Shown in pieces: positions 1-5,131 of a DNA stretch of 5,131 nt. Source of the stretch: Verrucomicrobiales bacterium (lineage in GTDB: Bacteria > Verrucomicrobiota > Verrucomicrobiia > Limisphaerales > SXQI01). Where the stretch lies: the NCBI GenBank assembly GCA_028293365.1, contig JAQGOX010000410.1:1-5131 (forward strand), given 5' to 3'. The position numbers and the translations under genes were made by a program. The stretch's first letter is position 1; every line of letters starts with the position of its first letter. The notes beneath the pieces are model-generated. The model saw only the letters and a program-made list of their open reading frames with translations, made no database searches and was not told where the DNA came from.

Positions 1-2141
1 ACGTAAACGAGGGCTCCTTCAATAGGTGCGCCGAGTTTCGTTTTGAGACCCGCTCTGATGGTTGCTGTAGGCTCAGTCGCTACTTCGATAGCTGTAAGTG
101 GGAAGGTAAGCGGGTAGGTTTGCGGCACCCCGATTTCCAGTGGAACGATTTGCTGCGGAGGGCCAGATAGCCGATTTTGCGGCTGGCTTCCATTTTTCGA
201 AATAAACCCGTCGCCCTGTACGACCACATCGACCATTCCTGGCGGGATGGATTCGAAGGTGAAGGTGCCGTCCTCAGCGATGGTCCGATAGGTCTTCCAG
301 AATTCAAAGTCTCCATATTTCGCATAGACAGGCAGCAAATCTTCCTGGATCTGGACTGCCGGAAATTGATGGGGACGAACAGAAATGAGTGCGCGACCGT
401 TCTTAATGGGGCGGGGGACATTATTATCGATGCGTCCTTCCAGGCGGATCCCCGGTTTTAGTTCGAGCGAATAACTGCACGGTTTTCCAGATTGCGCCGT
501 GAATTCAAGACAATCACTATAAATAATGTCTCCGGTGGGCAACTTTCCCATCAATTGAATCAGATGGCTCCCGCTGGAGAGTCGGCGAAACACAAATGTC
601 CCTTTTTCAGTTTTTTGCCAATCTCCTCTACGCATTTCTTCCTGACTGAGCCGCAATTTTAGGTCTGTAATCGGGATGTGTTCATTTCCGAAAAACCCCG
701 AGACCTCCAGGAGAATTCCTCGTGTCAATCGAATCGCCTCAGCTGTTGCTTCCACCGGGTAATCCTGCGGCCGCAAACGGCAGAAATCGGGGTGATCAAC
801 TGTGAAGACAAGTGCTCCAGTAAATTCTCTTTCTTTGGGAAAAGCTGCTACAGGATATTTTACATAAGCTCTTCCGTCGGCATCGGTGGTCGACTTCTCT
901 GGTGTGCCCCATGGGCCCGCGCTCCAGGCGTAAGCGTCAGGGGAATGAATTCCCTTCACGCGCAGCGCGTCCGGCAGAATGGTTGCTCCCTGGAGTGGCT
1001 GGCCAAACTCGTCTTCCACCCGCAGAAGCACTTCCTTAAAAGTAATTCCATTTGGATCGGAATTAGTAGCTGCACTGCTTTGCGAGAATTCCCATCCTGC
1101 GGCAAGGAATAGCAAAATACCTGCAAGGCTCAGGGCGACAGCAGAATGAATCCATTTCCATGTGCCAATGTGCTCTCGCTTTAGATGAATGAGTCGTTGA
1201 GCAATTTGAGAAGTGGCGTTCAACGACAGTCGGCTCTCGAGGGGTGGCAAAGAGATCACGCGTAAGGCAAGTTGCGCCAAAAGCTGGGCATACAGGCCAG
1301 GATCTTTTATTTGAGTCGCGGCAATACGGTCCGCCTCCTGTTCACAGGCGAGGCTATGCGCTGCGGGAATTCTCCAAACCAACGGATGAAACCAAAATGC
1401 TGCTTTCATCCATTGCCACCCGAATGACCAGACTAAGTCGCGTTGATGCACATGAGCGATTTCATGACTAAGGAGGGCGGAAACCTGGCTTCGGGATAGA
1501 TTTTGCAACAAAACCTCCGGCAAAATGATAGTCGGATGAAGGAGTCCGCATACAAACGGAGAGGTTGCAGCTTTCGAAATAACTATTTCAACAGGTCGTC
1601 GCCTGCCGAAGTTCGCTGAAATATCCTGAGCCAGAGCGTGGAGATCTTTTCCTGCAAGTCGGGCTGCCCGGCGCAATTTCAAAAGCCGGAAACCAATTTG
1701 GGCAAGCTGCAAGCCGAAGAAAGTGAATCCAGCAAACCAAATAATCGCGATCCACCCACGCATGGAGATTGCGTCATTTGTACGTTGGAACGGAAAGGTT
1801 ACAGCAGGGGTTGCTGTATTTGTGCTGGCTTTCAAAGGCGATTCAATTGCTGTCGAATCGATCGAATGGGGAATCACGCTCCCAATGTAAGCGGAAGGAT
1901 GTGCGGATTCTGTTGCTTTGACGGTTCCTGAAATGGGTATCTGGAGGGCTGGAATTCTTAAAACCTCCGTTGTCGGTAGCAATAAACCAAAGCAAAGTAT
2001 GCTGCGCCAGAGTATGAGACGCCATTTGGCATGCCAGCCGCACAGAAACCAATGGGCGCTCCAGCCTAATACCAGTAGCACCGTCCACTTCAAGACAAGG
2101 ACTGAACCGGATGAAAGACCGAGCAGAATCGCAGGGTTCAT
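1..2141 (-). CDS. BlaR1-like M56 membrane zinc metalloprotease with C-terminal beta-sandwich repeats (3' end outside window)
   Basis: Reading from ATG at 2141 the frame stays open to position 1 (713 complete codons), so the stop lies outside the window. Predicted membrane segments are near residues 12-34, 41-56, 130-152 and 331-350. The M56 core holds SPFVCGLLHPTIILPE, the zinc/catalytic HEIAH at 226-230, FWFHPLVW, and the third-ligand region E267-Q-E-A-D271. These match BlaR1/MecR1 peptidases, which cleave a cytoplasmic partner repressor after an outside signal. From about residue 354 the protein should be extracytoplasmic. It shows repeated beta-sandwich units of carboxypeptidase-regulatory type: one starting near 368 (GQPLQGATI, then DADGR at 420-424), one around 475-550, one from 567 (LEGRI) to DGTFTFESIPPG at 624-635, and another beginning near 695 (GAPIEGALVY). 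I found no SxxK motif in this region, so it is unlikely to bind beta-lactams like BlaR1. The start overlaps the stop of the upstream repressor gene. Family assignment is firm; the signal is unknown. Confidence 0.93.
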   Translation of the reverse strand, partial: MNPAILLGLSSGSVLVLKWTVLLVLGWSAHWFLCGWHAKWRLILWRSILCFGLLLPTTEVLRIPALQIPISGTVKATESAHPSAYIGSVIPHSIDSTAIESPLKASTNTATPAVTFPFQRTNDAISMRGWIAIIWFAGFTFFGLQLAQIGFRLLKLRRAARLAGKDLHALAQDISANFGRRRPVEIVISKAATSPFVCGLLHPTIILPEVLLQNLSRSQVSALLSHEIAHVHQRDLVWSFGWQWMKAAFWFHPLVWRIPAAHSLACEQEADRIAATQIKDPGLYAQLLAQLALRVISLPPLESRLSLNATSQIAQRLIHLKREHIGTWKWIHSAVALSLAGILLFLAAGWEFSQSSAATNSDPNGITFKEVLLRVEDEFGQPLQGATILPDALRVKGIHSPDAYAWSAGPWGTPEKSTTDADGRAYVKYPVAAFPKEREFTGALVFTVDHPDFCRLRPQDYPVEATAEAIRLTRGILLEVSGFFGNEHIPITDLKLRLSQEEMRRGDWQKTEKGTFVFRRLSSGSHLIQLMGKLPTGDIIYSDCLEFTAQSGKPCSYSLELKPGIRLEGRIDNNVPRPIKNGRALISVRPHQFPAVQIQEDLLPVYAKYGDFEFWKTYRTIAEDGTFTFESIPPGMVDVVVQGDGFISKNGSQPQNRLSGPPQQIVPLEIGVPQTYPLTFPLTAIEVATEPTATIRAGLKTKLGAPIEGALVY
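2138..2141 (-). other. ATGA stop-start overlap coupling repressor and protease genes
   Basis: The repressor's TGA stop (2140-2138) shares bases with the protease's ATG start (2141-2139). The bases just upstream (GCGAGAGATAAATCAAA) contain only a weak purine-rich stretch. Termination-reinitiation coupling on a shared mRNA is therefore the likely way the protease is translated, keeping the two proteins in a fixed ratio. Confidence 0.85.
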
Positions 2142-2521
2142 TTTGATTTATCTCTCGCTTTTTTGGGTGGTACACCTGCGGCAGTTTGGGAAAGGAACTT
2201 CAGGTCGGCGGGTGTAAGGTCTGCAGTTTCGACCAATTGGGCCATCAACGCCCGGTTTGAACCTCCGGCGAAAACCCGGGCTAGCGTTGCCATCATCGTT
2301 TCAAGCAGGGTGGTTTTCGGAATGCGCGCCGCATAGTGAAAGGCCTTGCCCTGAAGCTTTCGCGCTACATGCCCTTTCTCCACCAGGTTTAGAAGGACCG
2401 ATCTCAAAGTCGCATTTTCTATAGGCCAGCCAAACCTGGTTTGAATTTCCGCTGGCTTCATTTCTTTCTCCTCCCAAAGAATCCGGAGAGTTTCCAATTC
2501 GTTTTGATTCAAAGGCAACAT
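2138..2521 (-). CDS. BlaI/MecI/CopY-family winged-helix transcriptional repressor
   Basis: This 127-residue protein has the size and layout of BlaI/MecI repressors. The N-terminal winged helix runs from LPLNQNELETLRILWE (2-17) through the recognition-helix region ATLRSVLLNLVEKGHV (37-52) to the wing GKAFHYAA (58-65). The C-terminal dimerisation part includes VFAGGSNRALMAQLVE (83-98) and DLTPADLKFL (101-110), followed by a basic tail (PPKKARDKSK). Family members bind DNA as dimers and are inactivated by proteolysis triggered by the membrane partner encoded next to them, here the M56 protease that overlaps by ATGA. I chose ATG at 2521 because it begins exactly at the family N-terminus. An upstream in-frame TTG at 2563 would add 14 residues without family character and would place the operator and -35 box inside the gene. 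No clear Shine-Dalgarno sequence precedes the ATG. Autoregulation through the inverted repeats just upstream is likely. Confidence 0.95.
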   Translation of the reverse strand: MLPLNQNELETLRILWEEKEMKPAEIQTRFGWPIENATLRSVLLNLVEKGHVARKLQGKAFHYAARIPKTTLLETMMATLARVFAGGSNRALMAQLVETADLTPADLKFLSQTAAGVPPKKARDKSK

Positions 2522-2525
2522 ACTG

Positions 2526-2546
2526 ATGTGTGAATGTGTCACACAT
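2526..2546. promoter_or_regulatory. Predicted repressor operator 1
   Basis: A 21 bp inverted repeat with perfect 8 bp arms, ATGTGTGA-N5-TCACACAT, ends 4 bp upstream of the repressor ATG. A second nested palindrome, AATGTGT-C-ACACATT, occupies 2533-2547. It lies where the -10 element and transcription start of the repressor promoter should fall, so a bound dimer would block RNA polymerase. The same arms and spacing recur at 2569-2589. Assignment to the BlaI-type protein encoded next to it is inference from position and symmetry. Confidence 0.8.
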
Positions 2547-2557
2547 TGATTTGTACT

Positions 2558-2563
2558 TGTCAA
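2558..2563 (-). promoter_or_regulatory. Candidate -35 box (TTGACA) of the repressor-protease operon
   Basis: A perfect sigma-70-type TTGACA reads on the minus strand, between the two predicted operators. At 17-19 bp spacing the -10 candidates (GACACA to CACATT, 2540-2533) are poor matches to TATAAT and lie inside operator 1. If this promoter is used, transcription would start only a few bases before the repressor ATG, giving a very short or nearly absent 5' leader. That would fit the lack of a Shine-Dalgarno sequence. Confidence 0.5.
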
Positions 2564-2568
2564 CTTAA

Positions 2569-2589
2569 ATGTGTGAGAAGTTCACACTT
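2569..2589. promoter_or_regulatory. Predicted repressor operator 2
   Basis: The inverted repeat ATGTGTGA-N5-TCACACTT has one mismatched pair in its 8 bp arms. It carries the same left arm and the same 5 bp spacer length as operator 1, and its centre (2579) is 43 bp from that of operator 1 (2536), about four helical turns. It sits just upstream of the TTGACA box, so two repressor dimers on the same DNA face would bracket the promoter. Confidence 0.75.
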
Positions 2590-2641
2590 ACAGCCTCCAT
2601 CTGGTCTGCACTGCGTAGGGCGAACGTGGCTTTTTCTAAGC

Positions 2642-2660
2642 AGACTGGTCAGATCAGTCT
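2642..2660. repeat. Small inverted repeat in the divergent intergenic region
   Basis: AGACTG (2642-2647) and CAGTCT (2655-2660) form perfect 6 bp arms around a 7 bp spacer, about 154 bp upstream of the HAD phosphatase start. The rest of the region between operator 2 and that gene shows no convincing gene or strong promoter. The repeat could be a regulator site or a leader hairpin, but 6 bp arms can arise by chance. Confidence 0.3.
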
Positions 2661-2800
2661 TTGGAAACGGAGCACTTCGTTCATAAAGGCTGTAATTCGC
2701 TATTGGCAAGAAATGTGCTGATTGTCGTTTGGTGCTAAACCGACAGTTCTCGGAGGAAAGGCAACCGTTCCCTTTTTTGTGCAATGACTCAATTCATTGA

Positions 2801-2805
2801 AAGGA
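2801..2805 (+). promoter_or_regulatory. Ribosome binding site of the HAD phosphatase gene
   Basis: AAGGA lies 8 bases before the GTG at 2814, good Shine-Dalgarno spacing. It decides for this GTG start, since the next in-frame Met falls inside the catalytic DMDG motif. Confidence 0.75.
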
Positions 2806-2813
2806 CCTGAATC

Positions 2814-3731
2814 GTGAAGACTGGCTATTTAATCGACATGGATGGCGTTATTTATCGGGAGAATCAGCTTATCCCTGGCGCGGCCGAATTTGTCCAGGCG
2901 TTAACTGCCGGTGGAATTCCGTTTTTGTTTTTGACGAACAATTCAGCGCCCACGCCCCAGGATCTGGTTGTGCGTTTGGAACACCTGGGGATTCGAGGTT
3001 TGACTGCGCGACACTTTTACACGTCAGCATTGAACACAGCGGATTTTCTCAGTGAGACCGATCCTGGTTGCACGGTCTTTGTCATTGGGGAAGGGGGGCT
3101 GCTGACAGCGCTGCATGATCGGAAGATTGCAAACGACGCGATTCAGCCTCGCTACGTTGTGATCGGTGAAGGTGCCGCAACGGCGGAAAAGCTTTGTAAA
3201 GCGCACGAATGTATTGAGAGAGGTGCACGGTTGCTGGCTACAAATCCCGATAACTGGTGCCCGGTTTCAAGTGAAAAGACGAGGCCGGGCGCGGGCGCGA
3301 CAGCCGCTTTTTTGGAAGCAAGCACCGGACGCCAGCCATACTACCTCGGCAAACCGAACGGGTATATGTTCCACCGGGCACGGCGCAAATTATGTGAGCT
3401 TTCTCACGGCGAACCTGAGCAGGTCGTTATGATCGGTGACACCATGGAAACAGATATTCGCGGTGCCGTCGAAGCCGGACTCCAATCATACCTTGTTTTG
3501 AGTGGATCTACTCAAATTGAACTTGTCGGTGACTATGTTTATCAACCGACCCGTGTGCTTCTGAGCGTGGCGGACCTGGTCGAAGAGGTGAAAAGCGGGA
3601 TTGCCTCGGATAGACTAAACAGTCCAGCGTTTAGCCACAAGATTTCGCATGAAACCAAAGCGGGGCATCGCCATCAAACAGATATCTTCGCATTTCATAA
3701 GCCACGTCCACGTCCCGCCATGGTTAGATAA
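2814..3731 (+). CDS. NagD-like HAD-IIA superfamily phosphatase
   Basis: The 305-residue protein shows the full HAD-IIA (NagD/4-nitrophenylphosphatase/AraL-type) pattern. Motif I is LIDMDGVIY with nucleophile D8 and acid/base D10. Motif II is FLTNN with T41. The C2 cap lies between motifs II and III, with ATNPDNWCPV at 142-151. Motif III is LGKPNGYMF with K180, and motif IV is GDTMETD with D209 and D214. Such cytoplasmic Mg-dependent enzymes dephosphorylate small phosphorylated metabolites; the substrate cannot be read from sequence. Translation starts at GTG behind a well-placed AAGGA. The conserved fold ends near residue 261 (SVADLVEEVKS), yet the frame continues for about 43 residues rich in His, Lys and Arg, making it longer than the roughly 250-residue E. 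coli NagD. The gene stands alone, divergent from the repressor operon, and context gives no pathway. Confidence 0.92.
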   Translation: MKTGYLIDMDGVIYRENQLIPGAAEFVQALTAGGIPFLFLTNNSAPTPQDLVVRLEHLGIRGLTARHFYTSALNTADFLSETDPGCTVFVIGEGGLLTALHDRKIANDAIQPRYVVIGEGAATAEKLCKAHECIERGARLLATNPDNWCPVSSEKTRPGAGATAAFLEASTGRQPYYLGKPNGYMFHRARRKLCELSHGEPEQVVMIGDTMETDIRGAVEAGLQSYLVLSGSTQIELVGDYVYQPTRVLLSVADLVEEVKSGIASDRLNSPAFSHKISHETKAGHRHQTDIFAFHKPRPRPAMVR

Positions 3732-3810
3732 AGGCATCATTTTTCGCAGAGCATACGTAATGGAGTCGGCGAATATCCGAGCGAAACGGGATAGGTCTGA
3801 TCGGCACTGG

Positions 3811-3835
3811 GGCAATGTTTTGGGGCTTTATTGCC
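3811..3835 (+). terminator. Weak hairpin downstream of the phosphatase gene, possible terminator
   Basis: GGCAAT (3811-3816) pairs with ATTGCC (3830-3835) around a 13-base loop, about 80 bases after the phosphatase stop. A T-rich but interrupted stretch follows (ATTTTCGCTTTGCTTCTTTA). The stem is short and there is no clean T-run, so this is at best a poor intrinsic terminator. The rest of the 198 bp gap between the phosphatase and zinc-ribbon genes holds no supported gene. Confidence 0.25.
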
Positions 3836-3901
3836 TGATCATTTTCGCTTTGCTTCTTTAGAATATAGGCTAATTTGCTGCCCGCAAGGCACCTGTAATG
3901 A

Positions 3902-3916
3902 TCGCAGGACCTGCGA
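3902..3916. promoter_or_regulatory. 15 bp palindrome upstream of the zinc-ribbon gene
   Basis: TCGCAGG-A-CCTGCGA is a perfect 7-1-7 palindrome ending 13 bases before the GTG at 3930. As DNA it could be an operator. As RNA it could fold into a 5 bp stem with a GGACC loop close to the start codon, in a gene with no visible Shine-Dalgarno sequence. Neither role is shown by the sequence alone. Confidence 0.45.
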
Positions 3917-3929
3917 CAACTCGACCTAA

Positions 3930-4400
3930 GTGAAACCACTTTCGACCAGCAAACCCGATCCGGAGAGCGGCTCTGAGGCTCGCGAATCTTCGAAGTCAAC
4001 TGCCGACGTCAAATGCGCGAAGTGCGGGACCTTGAATTCGTATCGCCGTAACGCCTGCAAACAGTGCGAAGCGCACCTCTGGGTTGTTTGTCACCATTGC
4101 GGATCGCGGAATCCGCGCGCGAGTTCCCGATGTTCAGAGTGCCTGGGCCGTTTGCACCGCTCACTGTGGCGAAAGTTTTCAAAGAGCATTTTTCCCGACC
4201 GCGGCAAGCTGAAGCCGCTGCATGTTGTGTTGTTGGTGATCTCGGTATTCGTGGCCTACAAGGTCATCGTGCACCTGGCTGAATCCGGAGGTCCCTCCGA
4301 AGAGCCTTCCGCAAGTATTTCAAACGGGGAGCTTGCGCAACACGGTCTCGCGTTGAGCCCAGGCTGGGTCAGGGTCGGGGTAATCCAGATTGTAATGTAA
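3930..4400 (+). CDS. Double zinc-ribbon protein with one transmembrane segment
   Basis: The 156-residue protein begins with a polar, Ser/Glu/Lys-rich stretch (1-27). Four CxxC knuckles follow: C29/C32 with C43/C46, and C54/C57 with C68/C71. The pattern is that of two tandem zinc ribbons. A basic linker (RSLWRKFSKSIFPDRGKLK, 77-95) precedes one hydrophobic helix (about 97-114), so the ribbons probably face the cytoplasm by the positive-inside rule. I do not recognise a specific family or function; tandem ribbons often mediate protein or nucleic-acid contacts. GTG at 3930 is the only plausible start, because TAA lies directly before it in frame and the only later Met is the final residue. No good ribosome site is visible. 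The last 26 codons overlap nadB on the other strand, and this tail (GELAQHGLALSPGWVRVG) has no domain character. The Cys spacing makes the gene credible despite the weak start. Confidence 0.8.
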   Translation: MKPLSTSKPDPESGSEARESSKSTADVKCAKCGTLNSYRRNACKQCEAHLWVVCHHCGSRNPRASSRCSECLGRLHRSLWRKFSKSIFPDRGKLKPLHVVLLVISVFVAYKVIVHLAESGGPSEEPSASISNGELAQHGLALSPGWVRVGVIQIVM

Positions 4401-5131
4401 TCCGCGGCTTTCAGGTCGCTGCAGCGCACTCGCAACAATCAACTCAGCCACCGTGGCGATATTTCTTAATTCCAGCAGATCGCTCGTTACGATAAAATCC
4501 CAATAGTACTCCTGAATCTCGGCCTGGAGATTTGCAATTCGTGTTTTTGCGCGGCGCAGTCGTTTGTTCGTTCGCACGATTCCAACATAGTCCCACATTA
4601 ATCGGCGGACTTCATCCCAGTTGTGTGAGATGACGACCAATTCATCAACATTGCTTGCCTTGCGGGTTTGCCACAAGGGCAGGTTCTCGATGGCGTTGAC
4701 CGGCGGTTCGGCGAGGGCTTTATCCGCGGCTCGATGGGCGCAGACCAGTGCTTCGAGCAGCGAGTTACTAGCCAGGCGATTGGCACCGTGCAGGCCAGTG
4801 CAGGCAACCTCGCCGACGGCGCTCAGCGCAGCAATATCGCTATCGCCATCCACATTGGTGAGAACCCCCCCGCACTGATAATGTGCGGCCGGAACCACAG
4901 GTATCGGCGACTTGGTGATATCGATCCCAAAGCTCAGGCAGGTTTTGTAGATATTCGGAAATCGTTCAATGATGAAGGGGGCCGACTTATGCGTGATGTC
5001 GAGCAGAACGTGATCGGCCCCGCTTCGTTTCATCTCATTATCGATTGCCCGCGCCACGATGTCGCGCGGCGCCAGCGATTTGAGAGGATGATATTTTTCC
5101 ATGAACTCCACCCCCTCCAGAGTTTTTAAAA
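4320..5131 (-). CDS. nadB: L-aspartate oxidase, C-terminal half (5' end outside window)
   Basis: The frame enters open from the right edge (LKTLEGVEFMEKYHPL) and stops with TGA at 4322-4320, giving about 270 residues. NadB is a cytoplasmic FAD enzyme that oxidises L-aspartate to iminoaspartate, which NadA turns into quinolinate for NAD synthesis. Conserved blocks are LAPRDIVARAID, PAAHYQCGG, GEVACTGLHGANRLASNSLLE and, in the C-terminal helical domain, ESRGLHYNLDYP. The Arg at 5066-5064, His at 4883-4881 and Arg at 4778-4776 lie 61 and 35 residues apart. That is the same spacing as R290, H351 and R386 of the E. coli active site, so this part is intact and collinear. By that offset the protein ends near E. 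coli position 537 of 540. The N-terminal FAD-binding half is not in the window. An in-frame GTG at 5111 is an internal codon, not the start. The gene converges on the zinc-ribbon gene with an 81 bp antisense overlap. Confidence 0.96.
   Translation of the reverse strand, partial: LKTLEGVEFMEKYHPLKSLAPRDIVARAIDNEMKRSGADHVLLDITHKSAPFIIERFPNIYKTCLSFGIDITKSPIPVVPAAHYQCGGVLTNVDGDSDIAALSAVGEVACTGLHGANRLASNSLLEALVCAHRAADKALAEPPVNAIENLPLWQTRKASNVDELVVISHNWDEVRRLMWDYVGIVRTNKRLRRAKTRIANLQAEIQEYYWDFIVTSDLLELRNIATVAELIVASALQRPESRGLHYNLDYPDPDPAWAQRETVLRKLPV

Noticed and set aside
678..1112. Plus-strand open frame of 144 codons
   Set aside because: It is antisense to the continuous M56 protease frame, which has clear family motifs. 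The plus-strand translation has no recognisable domain.
1..2141. Possible pseudogene, because no long minus-strand frame with both ends is visible here
   Set aside because: Codon-by-codon reading from 2141 to 1 meets no stop and no frameshift. The gene is only cut by the window edge.
2561..2563. Upstream TTG start for the repressor gene
   Set aside because: It would add 14 residues (TSTNQCVTHSHIS region) that do not resemble the family and would put the operator and -35 box inside the coding sequence.
2526..2589. CRP/FNR-type binding sites (TGTGA...TCACA)
   Set aside because: The half-sites resemble the CRP consensus, but both repeats have a 5 bp spacer between TGTGA and TCACA instead of 6. 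They also sit in the control region of a BlaI-type repressor, so autoregulatory operators fit better. CRP-like binding is not fully excluded.
2560..2784. 74-codon minus-strand frame in the divergent intergenic region
   Set aside because: It runs across operator 2, has no family resemblance, and its composition looks like noncoding DNA.
2784..2810. Eight-codon leader peptide (MTQFIERT) ending 3 bases before the phosphatase GTG
   Set aside because: No ribosome site precedes its ATG, and its last codons coincide with the phosphatase Shine-Dalgarno sequence; most likely chance.
3615..3634. Hairpin CTAAAC-N8-GTTTAG near the end of the phosphatase gene
   Set aside because: It has only 6 AT-rich pairs, lies inside the open frame and is not followed by a T-run, so it is not a convincing terminator.
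3649..3999. Short open frames on both strands around the 3732-3929 gap
   Set aside because: They overlap the phosphatase or zinc-ribbon genes out of frame, lack ribosome sites and show no domain character.
4668..5129. Plus-strand open frame of 153 codons
   Set aside because: It is the antisense shadow of nadB, whose active-site blocks are conserved on the minus strand.

Overview
The window is ordinary bacterial chromosome at roughly 50% GC with tight gene packing. It carries five genes in three transcription blocks: two genes running leftward from about 2521, two running rightward between 2814 and 4400, and one entering from the right edge on the minus strand. No tRNA, rRNA, CRISPR array, insertion sequence or phage gene was seen. 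A BlaI-type repressor paired with an M56 protease that carries beta-sandwich repeats, together with the style of the NadB sequence, points to the Verrucomicrobiota/Planctomycetota side of bacteria, possibly a Pedosphaera-like verrucomicrobium. This taxonomic guess is an inference; no marker gene is present.

Left block (1-2600, minus strand): a BlaI/MecI-family winged-helix repressor (2521-2138) overlaps the start of a BlaR1-like M56 membrane metalloprotease (2141 to beyond position 1) by the four bases ATGA. The protease frame is open without a stop from 2141 to the window edge, with an HEIAH zinc site and a downstream E-x-x-x-D motif. Its C-terminal outer part lacks the penicillin-binding sensor of true BlaR1 and consists of carboxypeptidase-regulatory-like (Ig-like) beta-sandwich repeats. 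Upstream of the repressor lie two near-identical inverted repeats (ATGTGTGA-N5-TCACACWT), centred 43 bp apart and flanking a perfect TTGACA -35 box. They form a strong candidate autoregulatory operator. By analogy with BlaR1-BlaI, the protease would sense something outside the inner membrane and trigger removal of the repressor. The signal is unknown and the target genes are not evident beyond the operon itself.

Middle block (2560-4400, plus strand): a 250-300 bp divergent intergenic region leads to a NagD-like HAD-IIA phosphatase (2814-3731) with all catalytic motifs and an unusual basic C-terminal tail. A 198 bp gap with a weak hairpin and a sharp 15 bp palindrome precedes a small gene (3930-4400) for a double zinc-ribbon protein with one membrane segment.

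Right block (4320-5131, minus strand): the C-terminal half of L-aspartate oxidase (nadB), an NAD biosynthesis enzyme, converges on the zinc-ribbon gene and overlaps it antisense by 81 bp. The five genes do not form one pathway. The repressor-protease pair is the only clear functional unit and the most interesting part of the window.
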